Source: Artemisia argyi (taxonomy: Eukaryota; Streptophyta; Magnoliopsida; Asterales; Asteraceae). Taken from it: DNA of 64,000 bases. Position 1 is the first letter of the stretch, and the number at the start of each line of letters is the position of its first letter. The position numbers and the translations under genes are program-made. Below the pieces are notes generated by a model, which was given only the letters and a program-made list of their open reading frames with translations, did no database searches and was not told the DNA's origin. Of this stretch, positions 12,594 through 23,452 are shown piece by piece. The stretch spans positions 204,029,322 through 204,093,321 of the forward strand of contig CM060680.1 in assembly GCA_030686995.1 (NCBI GenBank). Direction: 5' to 3'.

Positions 12594-13333
12594 AGGGTGC
12601 GTTTAGTTGGGGGAAAACATCATTTTTTTCCACAAAACGTTTTGTGAAAAATAAGGAAGACAGAGATCGCGTTCAAATAAGCGTTTTTCAACAGAATATT
12701 TTGCAAAACACAAAATCCCCTATTTTATAGCCTAACTAGGAAAATTACAAAACAAAATTTAGGGTGCGTTTAGTTGGAGAGAAATTTTCCATTTTTTCAA
12801 GAAATTTTTCATAAGAAAATGAAAAAACTGAAAACGCGTTTAGTCGCACTTTTTTTTCCAACAATTTAAAAAAAATGAAATTCTCATTTTCTAAATTTTA
12901 ACTAAGAAATTGAAAAGCCCATTCTATCATTCTCACTTTTTTCTTTCTCATTTTTTTCTCAACTCAAAAAAAAAACACATACACCTTTCTGCCCCTAATC
13001 TCTCGTGTTATTCTCCACCGCCGACCTTCGCCGCCACCGCCCGCCGTCGCCGCCACCGTCACAATTTGAGGTAATCTTTTTATCATTTTTAAAAGAGAAA
13101 AATATAACTCCAACTAAACGCGTTTTTAAAATTTTTAACTCTTCTCTATAGAAGAAAAACTATCACCTTCTCAAGGAATTTAGAGATGAAAAAATTGAAA
13201 TTTTTTTCACCAACTAAGGTGCCGTTTAGTAGTAGAAAATTTTTCCTCTTTTTCCGTTTCTAAATTCATTGAGAAGGGAATGATTTTTCTTTTCTAGAGA
13301 AGAGTTGAGAATTTTGTAAACCCGTTTAGTTGG

Positions 13334-13408
<75 letters not shown>

Positions 13409-13918
13409 TTAAATGATAAGAAGATTACCTCAAATTGCGACGGTGGCGGCGACAGTTGGCGGTGAAGGATGATACGAGAGATTAGAGGTAGAATAGTGTA
13501 TGTGTTTTTTTTTAGTTGAGAAAAAAAAAATGAGAAAGAAAAAAGTGAGAATGGTATAATGGTTTATCAAGTTCTTAGTTAAAATTTTAAAAAATGAGAA
13601 TTTCATTTTTTGAAAATTGTTTGAAAAAAATGTGACTACAGATTTTCAAAATTTTCATTTCACATGAAAAATTTCCTAGAAAGTTAAGATATTTTTCACC
13701 AACTAAACGCACCTTAAACGACCTCTTAGTTGTTTTCCTTGTTTTTCTTTGTAACCCACAAACCCCTCTCCCTTTCTTCAAATAGAAAATGAAAACATCA
13801 ACTAAACGCGTTTTCTATATTTTCAAGTGTTTTGTGAAGATAAATTCTCCTTCCAAATTTTTACAAAATAAAAGATAGAAAACAAGATAATTTTTTCTCC
13901 TACTAAACGCACCCTAAT
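12594..13918. mobile_element. Nested cluster of MITEs with GGGTGCGTTTAGTTGG ends
   Basis: The left end TAAGGGTGCGTTTAGTTGG (12594) and the right end CTACTAAACGCACCCTAA (to 13918) are inverted repeats flanked by TAA, the PIF/Harbinger pattern. Further copies of the same terminus lie at 12762, 13210 and 13700, so several elements are nested. They split one copy of the surrounding repeat family, whose sequence resumes at 13919. Confidence 0.6.
13337..13405. repeat. (TA)n microsatellite
   Basis: About 69 bases of uninterrupted TA inside the MITE cluster. Confidence 0.95.
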
Positions 13919-13987
13919 TGTCGTGTAGTATGTGACTAGGGGTACAATACTTACTTTGTGATTCCTTGTAGCATGCTTACTTTTTTT
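13919..13987 (+). ncRNA. Candidate short Pol III-type transcript body, copy without its promoter
   Basis: The body GTGACTAGGGGTACAATACT and onward ends in T7 (13981-13987). It aligns with bodies at 47185-47248 and 50720-50788 that still have a USE/TATA promoter. Here the promoter half lies on the far side of the MITE cluster at about 12541-12577, with a damaged USE. Probably silent. Confidence 0.3.
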
Positions 13988-14203
13988 AGAAACCGCACCA
14001 GATTTGGCTAACTTTGCAACTCCTAAATTTGATTATGTAAATTGTTTATGTAATAAACATCGCTTTTTCGTTTTAGTTATAACAACAACTCATTCCTTTC
14101 TTTAGGAATATAAAAGGCAACTCAAAAAATTTCAATGTTTCTTCACCCGCATAGATATGCGGGAAAAGAAAATAGAAAATTATTTAATCCTCAAATTTGT
14201 TGG

Positions 14204-14245
14204 TTATAAGCTACTTTACATTTTGCTTACCCACCAATGTGGGAG
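14204..14245 (-). promoter_or_regulatory. U6-type USE/TATA cassette, minus strand
   Basis: CTCCCACATTG (14235-14245) and CTTATAA (14204-14210) on the minus strand, 24 bases apart. A T6 run ends the following segment at 14124-14129. Confidence 0.5.
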
Positions 14246-15090
14246 AAGTTCCACTTGTATTTCCTTTTCAAGCTTTTTAATCGATGTAACTTAGAACTTT
14301 ATATTTGACATATCTCAGCTTGTTAGGGAAGCTCTCACCGAGGAAAATGCAAACTCTAAAACTAATACTACGCTCTTAAATCGATAACATATACGTGTTA
14401 TTGTATAATTAGTTTAGTGCGTAATTGGCGGAAGTCATGTCTAGCAACATTTTTTCCAACATAAATATGATGTTAGATTAATGTAAGCAATCATTTAATG
14501 TTGATATGTATTAACTAGATTGCAGTCCTCTTATTCCATTATACATATGTTGATCGATCTAGGATTGAATTGTAACTGATGGGTTGTGAAGATCATCCAA
14601 GATAATGTGAGAATTGGAATTATCGTATCTTTAATGATTTGTGAAGATAATGCCCTCACCTAGTCTTGGCAAAGGTGTGCATCATGCGGTTTTTCTAACG
14701 ATCGAACACTCACATGAATAACATGTCATCCCAATTCCCAAAGTACCCAAATATAGGTCAAAATATTTCTTTTTTAAGTGGTTGACGTGACCACTTAGTG
14801 TTGTTATAAATTTATTTTTTGTTTTATAATCTTTGAAATATGTGTTATGTTTTAAAGTTTCTATTGGTTTCATCACATAATGGCAATGGAATTTTGTGAC
14901 TGAATATATAAACATCGTATTAGATTGCACCATTGATAACATCACGTTTATACATGTTTTATTATGAGAAATGCTCTCATTTTAGCTTAATAAATAACAA
15001 AGTTGCGGTTCTAATTGCAAATATTACGTCTATTTGTTATTTTATTTTTAAGTTACGTTCAAGAACTTTTAGAGCAAATACGAAGCTAAT

Positions 15091-15920
15091 AGATGATTAT
15101 CGAAGAGTTATGAGAAGATTATAAGAATAAATTGAAGATTGGATGAAAAATTAACAAGAAATTATAGCGCAAAAATCTTGACAAAAATCTACAAGAAGTC
15201 ATTTAAGCGTACATTTAGGGCATGTTTATTAGGGGCATTTTGGAGGAGCTGTTAGCTTTTTGTTACAAAAATAATCTCTTCTAAAATAATAGCTCTGTTT
15301 GAATACATTAACTTCGAGCTTTTATTTCAAACAAATAGCTCTTAAATGAAAAGCTGATCATAAAGCTTTTTAAACATCTTAGAGCTGTTAAAACTTTAAA
15401 TTACTGATATACCCTTCAAACATTTATTTACAATTATAATATGCTCTTTTATGTCATTTTACATCATATAATTACATTTAACATCTAACTTACCAAACAC
15501 TTTTATTGAAAAAATGAGACAGCTTGCAGATCATGTTAACAACTTTTGCAGTTTACAGCTTATAGCTTACAGTTTAGAACATACAACTTAGAGCTAATTT
15601 CGCCAAACATACCCAATGTTCATAAAAAAGTCTTTACAAAATAACGATAAGAACTCTTGTATAGGATTTTCATGTAATAATTTCCTCGAGGAAACTTAAA
15701 CAATAAAAGAAAGTTGTAAACGAGTTTTTCGTTAACTTGGACATCATTATACATGTGTATGTATCATATGTACAACTAATATTTTGTGAGGATTTTCAAC
15801 TTTTGTAAGAGAATTTTGCAACGAGCTAAATATGTCAGGATTAATTAAAGTTGTCGTATATAAGATATTGTCTCTCTCAGAGTAAGGCAATCAAAAAACG
15901 AAAAAGCCAAAATGAAAGTA
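15091..15920. other. Intergenic, MITE-like remnant
   Basis: 15210-15620 has inverted ends of the type GGGCATGTTTATTAGGG and CCAAACATACCCA with many AGCTCTT/AAGAGCT words, suggesting a decayed hAT- or PIF-type MITE. No gene. Confidence 0.35.
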
Positions 15921-15923
15921 GTT

Positions 15924-15967
15924 GTCCCACATTGATGTGTGCACAAAAGTCTGAAGTGTTTTTATAG
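15924..15967 (+). promoter_or_regulatory. USE/TATA cassette, plus strand
   Basis: GTCCCACATTG (15924-15934), 26 bases, then TTTATAG (15961-15967). The downstream body is interrupted about 50 bases later by the 5S-derived element at 16020. Confidence 0.45.
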
Positions 15968-16019
15968 CTAAAACCAAGGAAATATTATTAGCTTGTTGTA
16001 TATATGACTGCTAATCAAA

Positions 16020-16412
16020 GGACTTGTGGTCTAGTGGGTGGGGCTTAACTTGTTAAGCGAGCCACAAGTGGGAGTAGTACCGGATGGGTGACCATCCGGG
16101 AAGTCCTCACTTGTGGTCCACTTGTGGACCATATGTTCCGGAGATATCAGGCAATGAAGAGGAGAACCTGTAAGCCATTAGCTGCGCAGGCTCGAATCCA
16201 AGCCGGCCCCGGTTTTCATCCGGCCGTTTCTCCAGCGAGTAATCTCGTGTGGAGGCGGTACGGTTTCCGGGCGAAAGCCGTTTAAATCCACACTGCGCCA
16301 GCGTGGGCCCGGTTCAGACAACATAGTCTGGGTATGTGGTGGATGAGGGCCTGCTATTTGGCAGGTGCGACTCTAAACCATATATGAAAAAAGTCACCTT
16401 TCAAAAAAAAAT
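16020..16412 (+). mobile_element. 5S-rRNA-derived SINE-like element
   Basis: 16050-16108 matches the 3' half of plant 5S rRNA: GTTAAGCG, then GAGTAGTACCGGATGGGTGACC and GGGAAGTCCTC. The spacing between TTAAGCG and GGATGGGTGACC is 22 bases, as in 5S genes, so box A and box C of the internal Pol III promoter keep their register. Further on, GGCTCGAATCC (16189-16199) resembles a tRNA box B. The roughly 390-bp unit ends in an A-rich tail (16393-16409). No TG...CA LTR ends were found, which argues against a Cassandra TRIM. Flanks AATCAAAG and ATTCAAAAG could be a degraded target duplication. Confidence 0.6.
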
Positions 16413-18097
16413 TCAAAAGCTACTTTGAATACAAGTCATAAATTCAACTAGTCTTTTTCTCCGGACAAATGTACTAACGATTTTTAAAACCATATCAGCT
16501 TCGATTACCGTTTGCAATTCGTATCATATTTAGTTACATGTTTAAGTTAATAACATCATCTTTTCGATTTAAGTAAAAGCGCCAACTTATTCATTTCTCC
16601 AAACTTGGTGGCTTTTACCATCATAAAGTACACATTAATTCTTTAGTTTAATACAATCAAAAACTACCGTTTATTCTTTATTAACATTATATCTAAATCG
16701 GATTCGAGTTCCTTCATGGCCATTGAAATCAAGATACGTACGGCTATGTTTGGTGCAGAGCTTTTTGAAGTTTTTTGAGCGATAAGCGATGAACAATAAG
16801 CTTTTTGATTTTTAGTGTTCGTTTGGCAAAAGAGCAGTTAGCTTTACTATTTTTTTAGGAAAACTCATTTTTTCAAATGGTTCTTTAAGAAGCTTTGAGC
16901 GGTGAGCAGTGAAGTGTGTCTACTGTTCACAGCTCAGTGCTACTGCTACTGCTCACTGCTACTTTTGCCAAACATAGCCGTAGGCTATGTTTGGCGCAGA
17001 GCTTTTTGAAGTTTTTTGCAGTTATGAGTGGTAAGTATTGAGCTTTTTGATTTTTAGTATCACTGTTAAATTGTAACGTATGTAAGGTTAAAAATATTTT
17101 GTAAGGGTAAAGTTAATATTTTTTTCGGGCTTATAACTATTTAGAACATCGTAACTAACTATTGTGTCAAGATTGAAGTTGTTGTAGATGAAATATTATT
17201 TCTCTCAAGGTAAAGACAAATGAAAATTTAGAAGAAGAAGAAGAAAAATGAAAGTATAGGTTATCCCACATAACATAAGTGGATGTACAAATATTGAATA
17301 TGTTTATATAACTAAAACCATGGGAACTCAATTATCTTGATATACATGTCTTGGAATACAAAAGACTAGAGGTTCCTAACGCAGTTATCAAGTTTTTAAG
17401 AGAATGTAGGAAACGATTCTAAAACATCATATTATATTGTTGAATCATTAGCAAAACACACTTTTGTTACGAGTTACATGGGAAAGCTTCATATAATATT
17501 AAGCAAAGATTGAACAACTACAGTACGCCATATCTTTTAATCAGTGTGGTTTTGATATATGCAAGTGAACGTATTGAGCAAGTAAAACCAATACCCATTT
17601 CTCAAAAGGTCGCATTAAACTAATAATCGATCAATAATTTCAATCGTTTACATTGATGGCTTATACCATCCATATTGTATATTAGCTCAAAAATTATAAA
17701 GATTTTTCTGCTAACACTTTGAATTAAACCAAAAAAATAATTGTTTGTGTATATCGACGGGTATGCAATTTTTAGTATTTAAATTTGTTGTTTATCAAAT
17801 AATATGCAAGTTTTAGTATTAAATTTTAGTTAATCTGTGTTTTACTCATTACGTATAATAGTATACGTGATAAGTTAATCTCGGATTTCTTCCATTGGAA
17901 AATGTGGTCATATATAGCTTTGATCATTTGTAGTTAAGTTTTAGATGTAAGAAGAAGAAATTTTTTAACTTACGTTAATTAGGTTTTGGTACGATTGTGC
18001 TAACTATATATATCTTATATGTTGCCAAAATTATGTTTTAAAAACTCATTATGATAGTATAACTATGCATTGTTAACAACAAAATAGTATCTTAGTT
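16413..18097. other. Intergenic, MITE remnants
   Basis: 16743-17000 contains two GGCTATGTTTGG...GCAGAGCTTTTTGAAG ends in the same and inverted senses, typical of short hAT-type MITEs. No gene. Confidence 0.4.
17263..17397 (+). ncRNA. Candidate Pol III-type unit with USE, TATA and T5
   Basis: ATCCCACATAA (17263-17273), 29 bases, TTTATATAA (17303), then about 60-65 predicted transcribed bases ending in TTTTT (17393-17397). The spacer is longer than in the other copies, so activity is less likely. Confidence 0.3.
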
Positions 18098-18101
18098 ACT
18101 A

Positions 18102-18327
18102 CTCCCTCCGTCCCTAAATAAATGTCCAATTTTGACCTTAAATATTTTCGTTTGTATTATATAATATTTGATGCAAAATATATGAATATATTGAGTTTTA
18201 AATATATTTTTTATTGGAATAATTTTCATCAAGTATTATGTAATACAAATCAAAATATTTAAGGTCAAATTTGAAAAATAAAAACTTTAAAAGTCAACAC
18301 TGGACAATAATTATGCTAAGGAGGTAG
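18102..18327. mobile_element. Stowaway-like (Tc1/mariner) MITE
   Basis: The left end CTCCCTCCGTCCCTAAATAA and the weaker right end AAGGAGGTAG are inverted, flanked by TA on both sides. The subterminal arms TTTTGACCTTAAATATTTT and AAATATTTAAGGTCAAA pair over long distance. The CTCCCTCCGT terminus and TA duplication define Stowaway MITEs. Confidence 0.82.
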
Positions 18328-18986
18328 TATATAGTTTTAAAAAAAAATGCACGGTAATTACAAAACTAAACCGAGTTCCTTCATGGCCCTTGACATCAAG
18401 ATAAATAATGCGCGTAAATAACATTGAACAAACTACCGGCATAAGCATGTTATAAAGTTTGGTCATATTGATAGTTTGATACATGTCGAATGTTGCTTAA
18501 TGAAATTTGTTATATTCAATGGATAAATTATGTTATCGGGTCACTAAATTTATCGTGACCAAACCCATCTTGATTGGTAGTACTTCTGTACTTGTATTGA
18601 CATGTTACCTAGTTCGTCCATTTCGTATCAAGATTAAAATTGTCACAGATAAGAGAGCTTTTCCCACATTGGTGGGTGGACAATGTGGCTACCATTTGAA
18701 AATCCTATGTTTTGATTACGTAAATTGTTTAAGTAAATAACATCATCTTTTCGTTTTGACTAAAAGCGACAGCTCATTACTATCTTCACATATAAAAACC
18801 AACTCAAATTATGTGCGACAATGTTATAATTAAAAGCGACAACTCATTTCTTTCTTCACACATAAAACACAAATCAAATTTGTTACATACGCAAAATACA
18901 CTTCTGCTACAAGTTTTTTTATACTAAAAGACCAAAAAATTTTAAAACGCACTTCTGCTACTATAGCTTTTTTATACTAAAAGACC

Positions 18987-19112
18987 AAAAATTTCTAATG
19001 ATTCTTCACCCGCACACGTAGGCAAGTGCGAATCAATCATTGAAATTTACTTAGTCCTCAAATTTGTCAGTTATAATCCACTTTACATTTTGCTTACCCA
19101 CCAATGTGGGAG
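18987..19112 (-). ncRNA. Candidate minus-strand Pol III-type small hairpin RNA unit
   Basis: On the minus strand CTCCCACATTG (19102-19112) is followed after 24 bases by a TATA-like ATTATAA (19071-19077). The predicted start is near 19047, and the segment then contains nested complementary words, AATGATT with AATCATT and CGCAC with GTGCG, and ends in TTTTT (18991-18987). Promoter spacing, a foldable body of about 55-60 bases and a T-run terminator together resemble a U6-type Pol III gene. Related copies with a poorer body lie at 11.3, 14.2 and 48.0 kb. Confidence 0.42.
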
Positions 19113-19558
19113 AAGTTCCACTTGTATTTCCTTTTCAAGCTATTTGCATCAAGTGTGGCTCACTTGGTCATTTTAAGAATCGATGGCTAATTTAGAACTT
19201 CATATTCGACGTATCTCATCTTGTTGCAAAGCTCTCGCCAAGGAAAATGCAAACTCTCAAACTAATACTACGTACTTATATAGATAACATATACTGTACA
19301 TGTTATTGTATAATTAGTTGGAAACACTTTTTCCAACATAAATATGATGTTAGATAAGCATAGGAAGTATAAACGACGTATTCGATTGCACCATAAACAA
19401 CGTATTGCATTTCATGTTGAATATATAACTATGTGAGTATGCGATGTTAGATAAGCATGTTGAATATACATAAACGACTATTCGATTGAACCATCTAGTG
19501 TAATTTAAATAAGATATAATCATACGTATTGATCAACTAAATGATGTGATGTAGCTTG

Positions 19559-20347
19559 TGTTAGTTTTATAGACATTATAATAATAGTCGTGTGTTAGGA
19601 TCGAACTCGAGATCACGGAATTGCACACAATACGTATGAAGAGTAAAAGAAATAATTATTTATAAATGTTATACCTAATTATTAATAAACACAAAACTAG
19701 TAACGACCGTTAGTATTTAACGGAGAATGACTAACGTCCGTTAGACGAATATTAGGAAAGTAATACTAATGAATATTTGGAAACAAGGGAAGGTTCCGGA
19801 ATCCCTTGGGGGACTCCAAACCGATCGGCCAAGGGGGTAAACCCACCTCCTTTGTGCCTTGAGCTACAAGTTTCAATTAGTATATAAGCAAACCCAAGAT
19901 GCATTGTTTTCTCATAACTTGTACACACACATCTTGGTATTTTCTCTCCTTTTTCTTGTCCCTAGTCGATCCATCAAACAATCCCTTAAGGGATTTGATT
20001 TTATTGATCAAACAAAGTTTTGTGTTTAATTTACTTGCATAAACTTTTTCTTGAATTAGTATGTGTGTACAAGAACGTGATTCAAACACATTATTGTTTG
20101 ATTCTTGGATTGAATTACAAAAGAGGTAAGAGGTAATTCTTGTAATCCACATAAACCCTAATTAGGGTTCTTGATTTGAAGATTGCAATTTGATTCTTGT
20201 TCGGGCTAGAATCACAAATGTACGTTTACTATTTAGTATTGATTAATTAATTACATGTTATATGATCTTGTTATAATTGATTCCGCTATGCTCACTTGAT
20301 GTGTTTGATTTATTATATATGAATGTCATGATATCTTTATTCCAACA
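19559..20347 (+). mobile_element. Copia-type solo LTR
   Basis: It starts TGTTAG and ends CCAACA and has a TATA box (AGTATATAAGC, about 19878). It is bounded by a perfect 5-bp duplication GCTTG (19554-19558 and 20348-20352). The related repeat near 51260 reads GTAGCTTGCTATAC without the insertion, giving an empty site. No PBS or internal domain is attached, hence a solo LTR. Confidence 0.85.
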
Positions 20348-20352
20348 GCTTG

Positions 20353-21000
20353 CTGATACTTTTGTCCTTAAAATTCATGTGAACACCATTTAGACAACAA
20401 GAAAGTGAGCCAAAACGCTTTAGCAAAAACCACCTGAAACTTCATCCTCTTCGTGTCTGATCAAATGTAAAGATTAAATCGTGCCGGAGGCACATAGTTT
20501 AACATATAAGTATGTTAAGTTTGGTCATATTATACCTATGAAGCTCTAACAGGTTAAACATGAATAACTAAAAACTTACTCTATCTATAACGATACATAT
20601 CAAATGTTGCCTTGTTTAATTTGTTAAATTCAATAAATAAATCATTTACTTTGATACAATGTTAGACAAAACAATGTTTTTGGGTCACCAAAATTGTGAT
20701 GACTGAACCCATCTTGATCGACAGTACTTGTATTGACATGTTACCTTGTTCGTTCATGTCAATATCATTTTGTAACGATAACACATAAAGAAAGCTTGTA
20801 TCAAACCATGTTATTATGTCACCAATTTATTTGTACACCTCGAGAAAAGTATTCATTTTAGGGTACATGTAATGTTCATACAACAATAAAAGTACTCCTA
20901 ATGGAATTCATGTAATCATTTGCTTGAGGGAACTTTTGGAACTATAACAACAACAAAAGAAAACTGTCAATGAGATTTTCGTTAACTTGAACATTATACA
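20353..21000. repeat. Dispersed intergenic repeat, copy related to 51280-51960
   Basis: Long near-identical stretches, for example AGCAAAAACCACCTGAAACT and AACGATACATATCAAAT, are shared with 51280-51960 and more weakly with 45466-46100. Confidence 0.8.
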
Positions 21001-21002
21001 TA

Positions 21003-22737
21003 TAATACATTACCCGTGGTTGTACGGACTCTTTTTTGACCCCCCCCCCCCCCCCCTTTTGGGGCTTGGGGGCCCATACCCGAGCTTTTGATGATTTTGT
21101 TTTATTGGGTCTTCTCTCACAACAAACACCGTCCTGTGAGTGGTGCCGGTGAAATCTTCGGATGCAATACAACCCGTCCAGCGAAGAATAACCCGATCCG
21201 ACCTGACTTTGCTATAGTAATTCTGTGAGACGGCTACGGTAACATATAATATTTTAATGGGTGGTAGTTGGGTTTGTGAGATGAAGTATAGAGGTGCATT
21301 TTTTAAATGGATTTTGTGGTTAAATTGGTGCCATTTGTTTTTATGTACAGTCCTATTTTTTTCCCAGCCCTAAATTTATCATAAACTTATGTTTTAGCCT
21401 TCCATTTGCAGCATCTGGGTTTGGTACCGTCTCTTATCTGCTGGATCTCCTTTGTTGTGCTAGCTGATCTTTGTTCGTAGGTTTTTTATTTGTCTTTTAT
21501 TTGCTTTTTACTTATGTTGCATGCTTCTTAATTGCTCAGGGTTGTTAGGATGTTGGAATAAATGAGGGTTTGGTACCGTCTCTTATCTTCTTGATCTCCT
21601 TTGTTGTGCTGGCTGATCTTTGTTCGTAGGTTTTTTATTTGTCTTTTATTTGCTTTTTATTTATGTTGCATGCTTCTTAATTGCTCGGGGTTGTTAGGAT
21701 GTTGGAATAAATTAGGGTTATGTGGTTTTAGTTATGCAATTTAAGATTCAGTGGTGAATGAGGTGATTAATGAGGGTCATACCGACTTAGGGTTCTTAGG
21801 AGTTAGTGAGGGTGATACCGACTTAGGGTTTTCACATAATTTTGGGGTTTTCCTGAATTTGGGTGTATATGGAGTTGCTTATCAGTGTTAATATGTCTAT
21901 GTTAGGGTAAATTATGTAACAAGTAACTGCATAAAACTATATGTGAAATTGATAGGGCAGGTATTTATATTTACTTGAAATCATGAATGTTCTTTACATT
22001 TGGATGTTTAAAAATAGTGTGAAATACAGCTACATAAAACAATATGCAAATTTGGTAGGGTAGCCATTTGTGTGTACTTGAAATTATGAGTGTTGTTTAG
22101 AGTTGGACCTTTAAAAATGGTGTAAAAGGAAGTTACACTTAGATATTTAAAAATAGTTGGTAGGTTAGATGTTCTATGATTATGATTTATGAATGACAGT
22201 CTTTTGCCGGGCTGTAATTTATTAAGACCATTATCTTGGCCAGCCAAACTGATCTGAATTGTGGGTGCAACTATGGGCTGCTATTCGATTTTTGCCCTTG
22301 TGTTTGTGGGCGCGTATCTTGCCTGGGCAGTCACATTGAGATTGTGATTGCAGCCATGGCTGGTGTTTGGTACCACTGTTATTGCAGTTCGCACGCTGAG
22401 TTGTACTCAATTGCATCAATGGTAGGGCAAAGTGTTAGATTTGAAGCCATGGTGACATGAAAATGATTGTAATGCTATTATAAGGGGCTATGATGAATAT
22501 GACAACGATTGATAGAATCTGTGATTGTCGATTAAAGCTGTGATCATCCGTGTCTTGGCAAGGCAAATGATTACATTTGCAGCCATGGCGGATCTATCCG
22601 CTTTCTTCGATTGTCAACCTATCTGAGCCTCATAGGCGCATTTATTTGTGCCGGGACAAGCTTGCTATGCTTGCATCCAGCCTAGGTTGGACTGAATTGC
22701 ATCAATGGCGGGGCAAAGTGTCAAATTTGCAGCCATA
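21003..22737 (+). repeat. Tandem array unit 0 (diverged)
   Basis: It starts with the CGTGG(T/A)TGT(A/G)CGGACTCTTTTTTGAC block and the C-run (21040-21056), and ends with two monomers of the 285-bp repeat. It also holds a 149-bp local duplication at 21417-21715. The related units are 22738-33471 (interrupted) and 33472-35790. Confidence 0.75.
21417..21715 (+). repeat. 149-bp direct tandem duplication
   Basis: GGGTTTGGTACCGTCTCTTA begins at 21417 and again at 21566; both copies run to GTTGTTAGGATGTTGGAATA with only a few changes. Confidence 0.92.
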
Positions 22738-23447
22738 ATACATTAGCCGTGGTTGTGCGGACTCTTTTTTGACCCCCCCTTTTTGGGACTTGGAGGCCCA
22801 TAGCCGAGCTTTTGATGATTTTGTTCTATCGGGTCTTCTCTCACAACAAACACCGTCCTGTGAGTGGTGCCGGTGAAATCTTCGGATGCAATACAGCCCG
22901 TCCAGCGAAGAACAACCCGATCCGACCTGACTTTGCTATAGTAATTCTGTTAGACGGCTACAGTAACATATAATAGTTTAATGGGTGGTAGTTGGGTTTG
23001 TGAGATGAAGTACAGAGGTGCATTTTTTTAATGGATTTTGTGGTTAAATGAGGGTTATGTGGTTTTAGTTATGCAATTTAAGATTCAGTGGTGAATCAGG
23101 TGATTAATTAGGGTGATACCGACTTAGGGTTCTTATTTAAAAATAGTTTGAAATACAGCTACATAAAACAATATGCAAATTTGGTAAGGTACGCATTTAT
23201 GTGTACTTGAAATTATGAGTATTGTTTAGAGTTGGATATTTAAAAATGATGTCAAAGGCAGTTACACTTAGATGTTTAAAAATAGTTGGTAGGTTAGATG
23301 TTCTATGATTATGATTTATGAATGAGTATTTTGGTAGGTTGCAATTTATCAAGGCCATTATCTTGGCCAGCCAAGCTGATCCGAATTGTTGGTGCGGCTA
23401 TGGGCTGCTATTCGATTTTTCTTGCCTGGGCAGTCACATTGAGATTG

Positions 23448-23452
23448 TGATT
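23448..23452 (+). repeat. Left target-site duplication TGATT
   Basis: TGATT directly precedes the 5' LTR and is repeated at 31428-31432. The uninterrupted paralogue at 34181-34200 reads GATTGTGATTGCAGCC with one TGATT, confirming the insertion point. Confidence 0.95.

Larger units (their letters stand above)
13718..15090 (+). repeat. Direct repeat of about 1.35 kb, copy 2
   Basis: Nearly identical to 10882-12235, offset by about 2836 bp. It probably arose by unequal exchange or local duplication that took the MITE border along. Confidence 0.9.

Noticed and set aside
16020..16412. Cassandra TRIM with 5S rRNA
   Set aside because: No TG...CA LTR borders or PBS; A-rich tail and box B-like word fit a SINE-like element better. 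Also not a real 5S gene: the 5' half is missing.
22008..22460. Short ORFs in the 285-bp monomers (also 32878-33150, 34559-34741)
   Set aside because: Repeat-derived, change frame between copies, no start context or domain.
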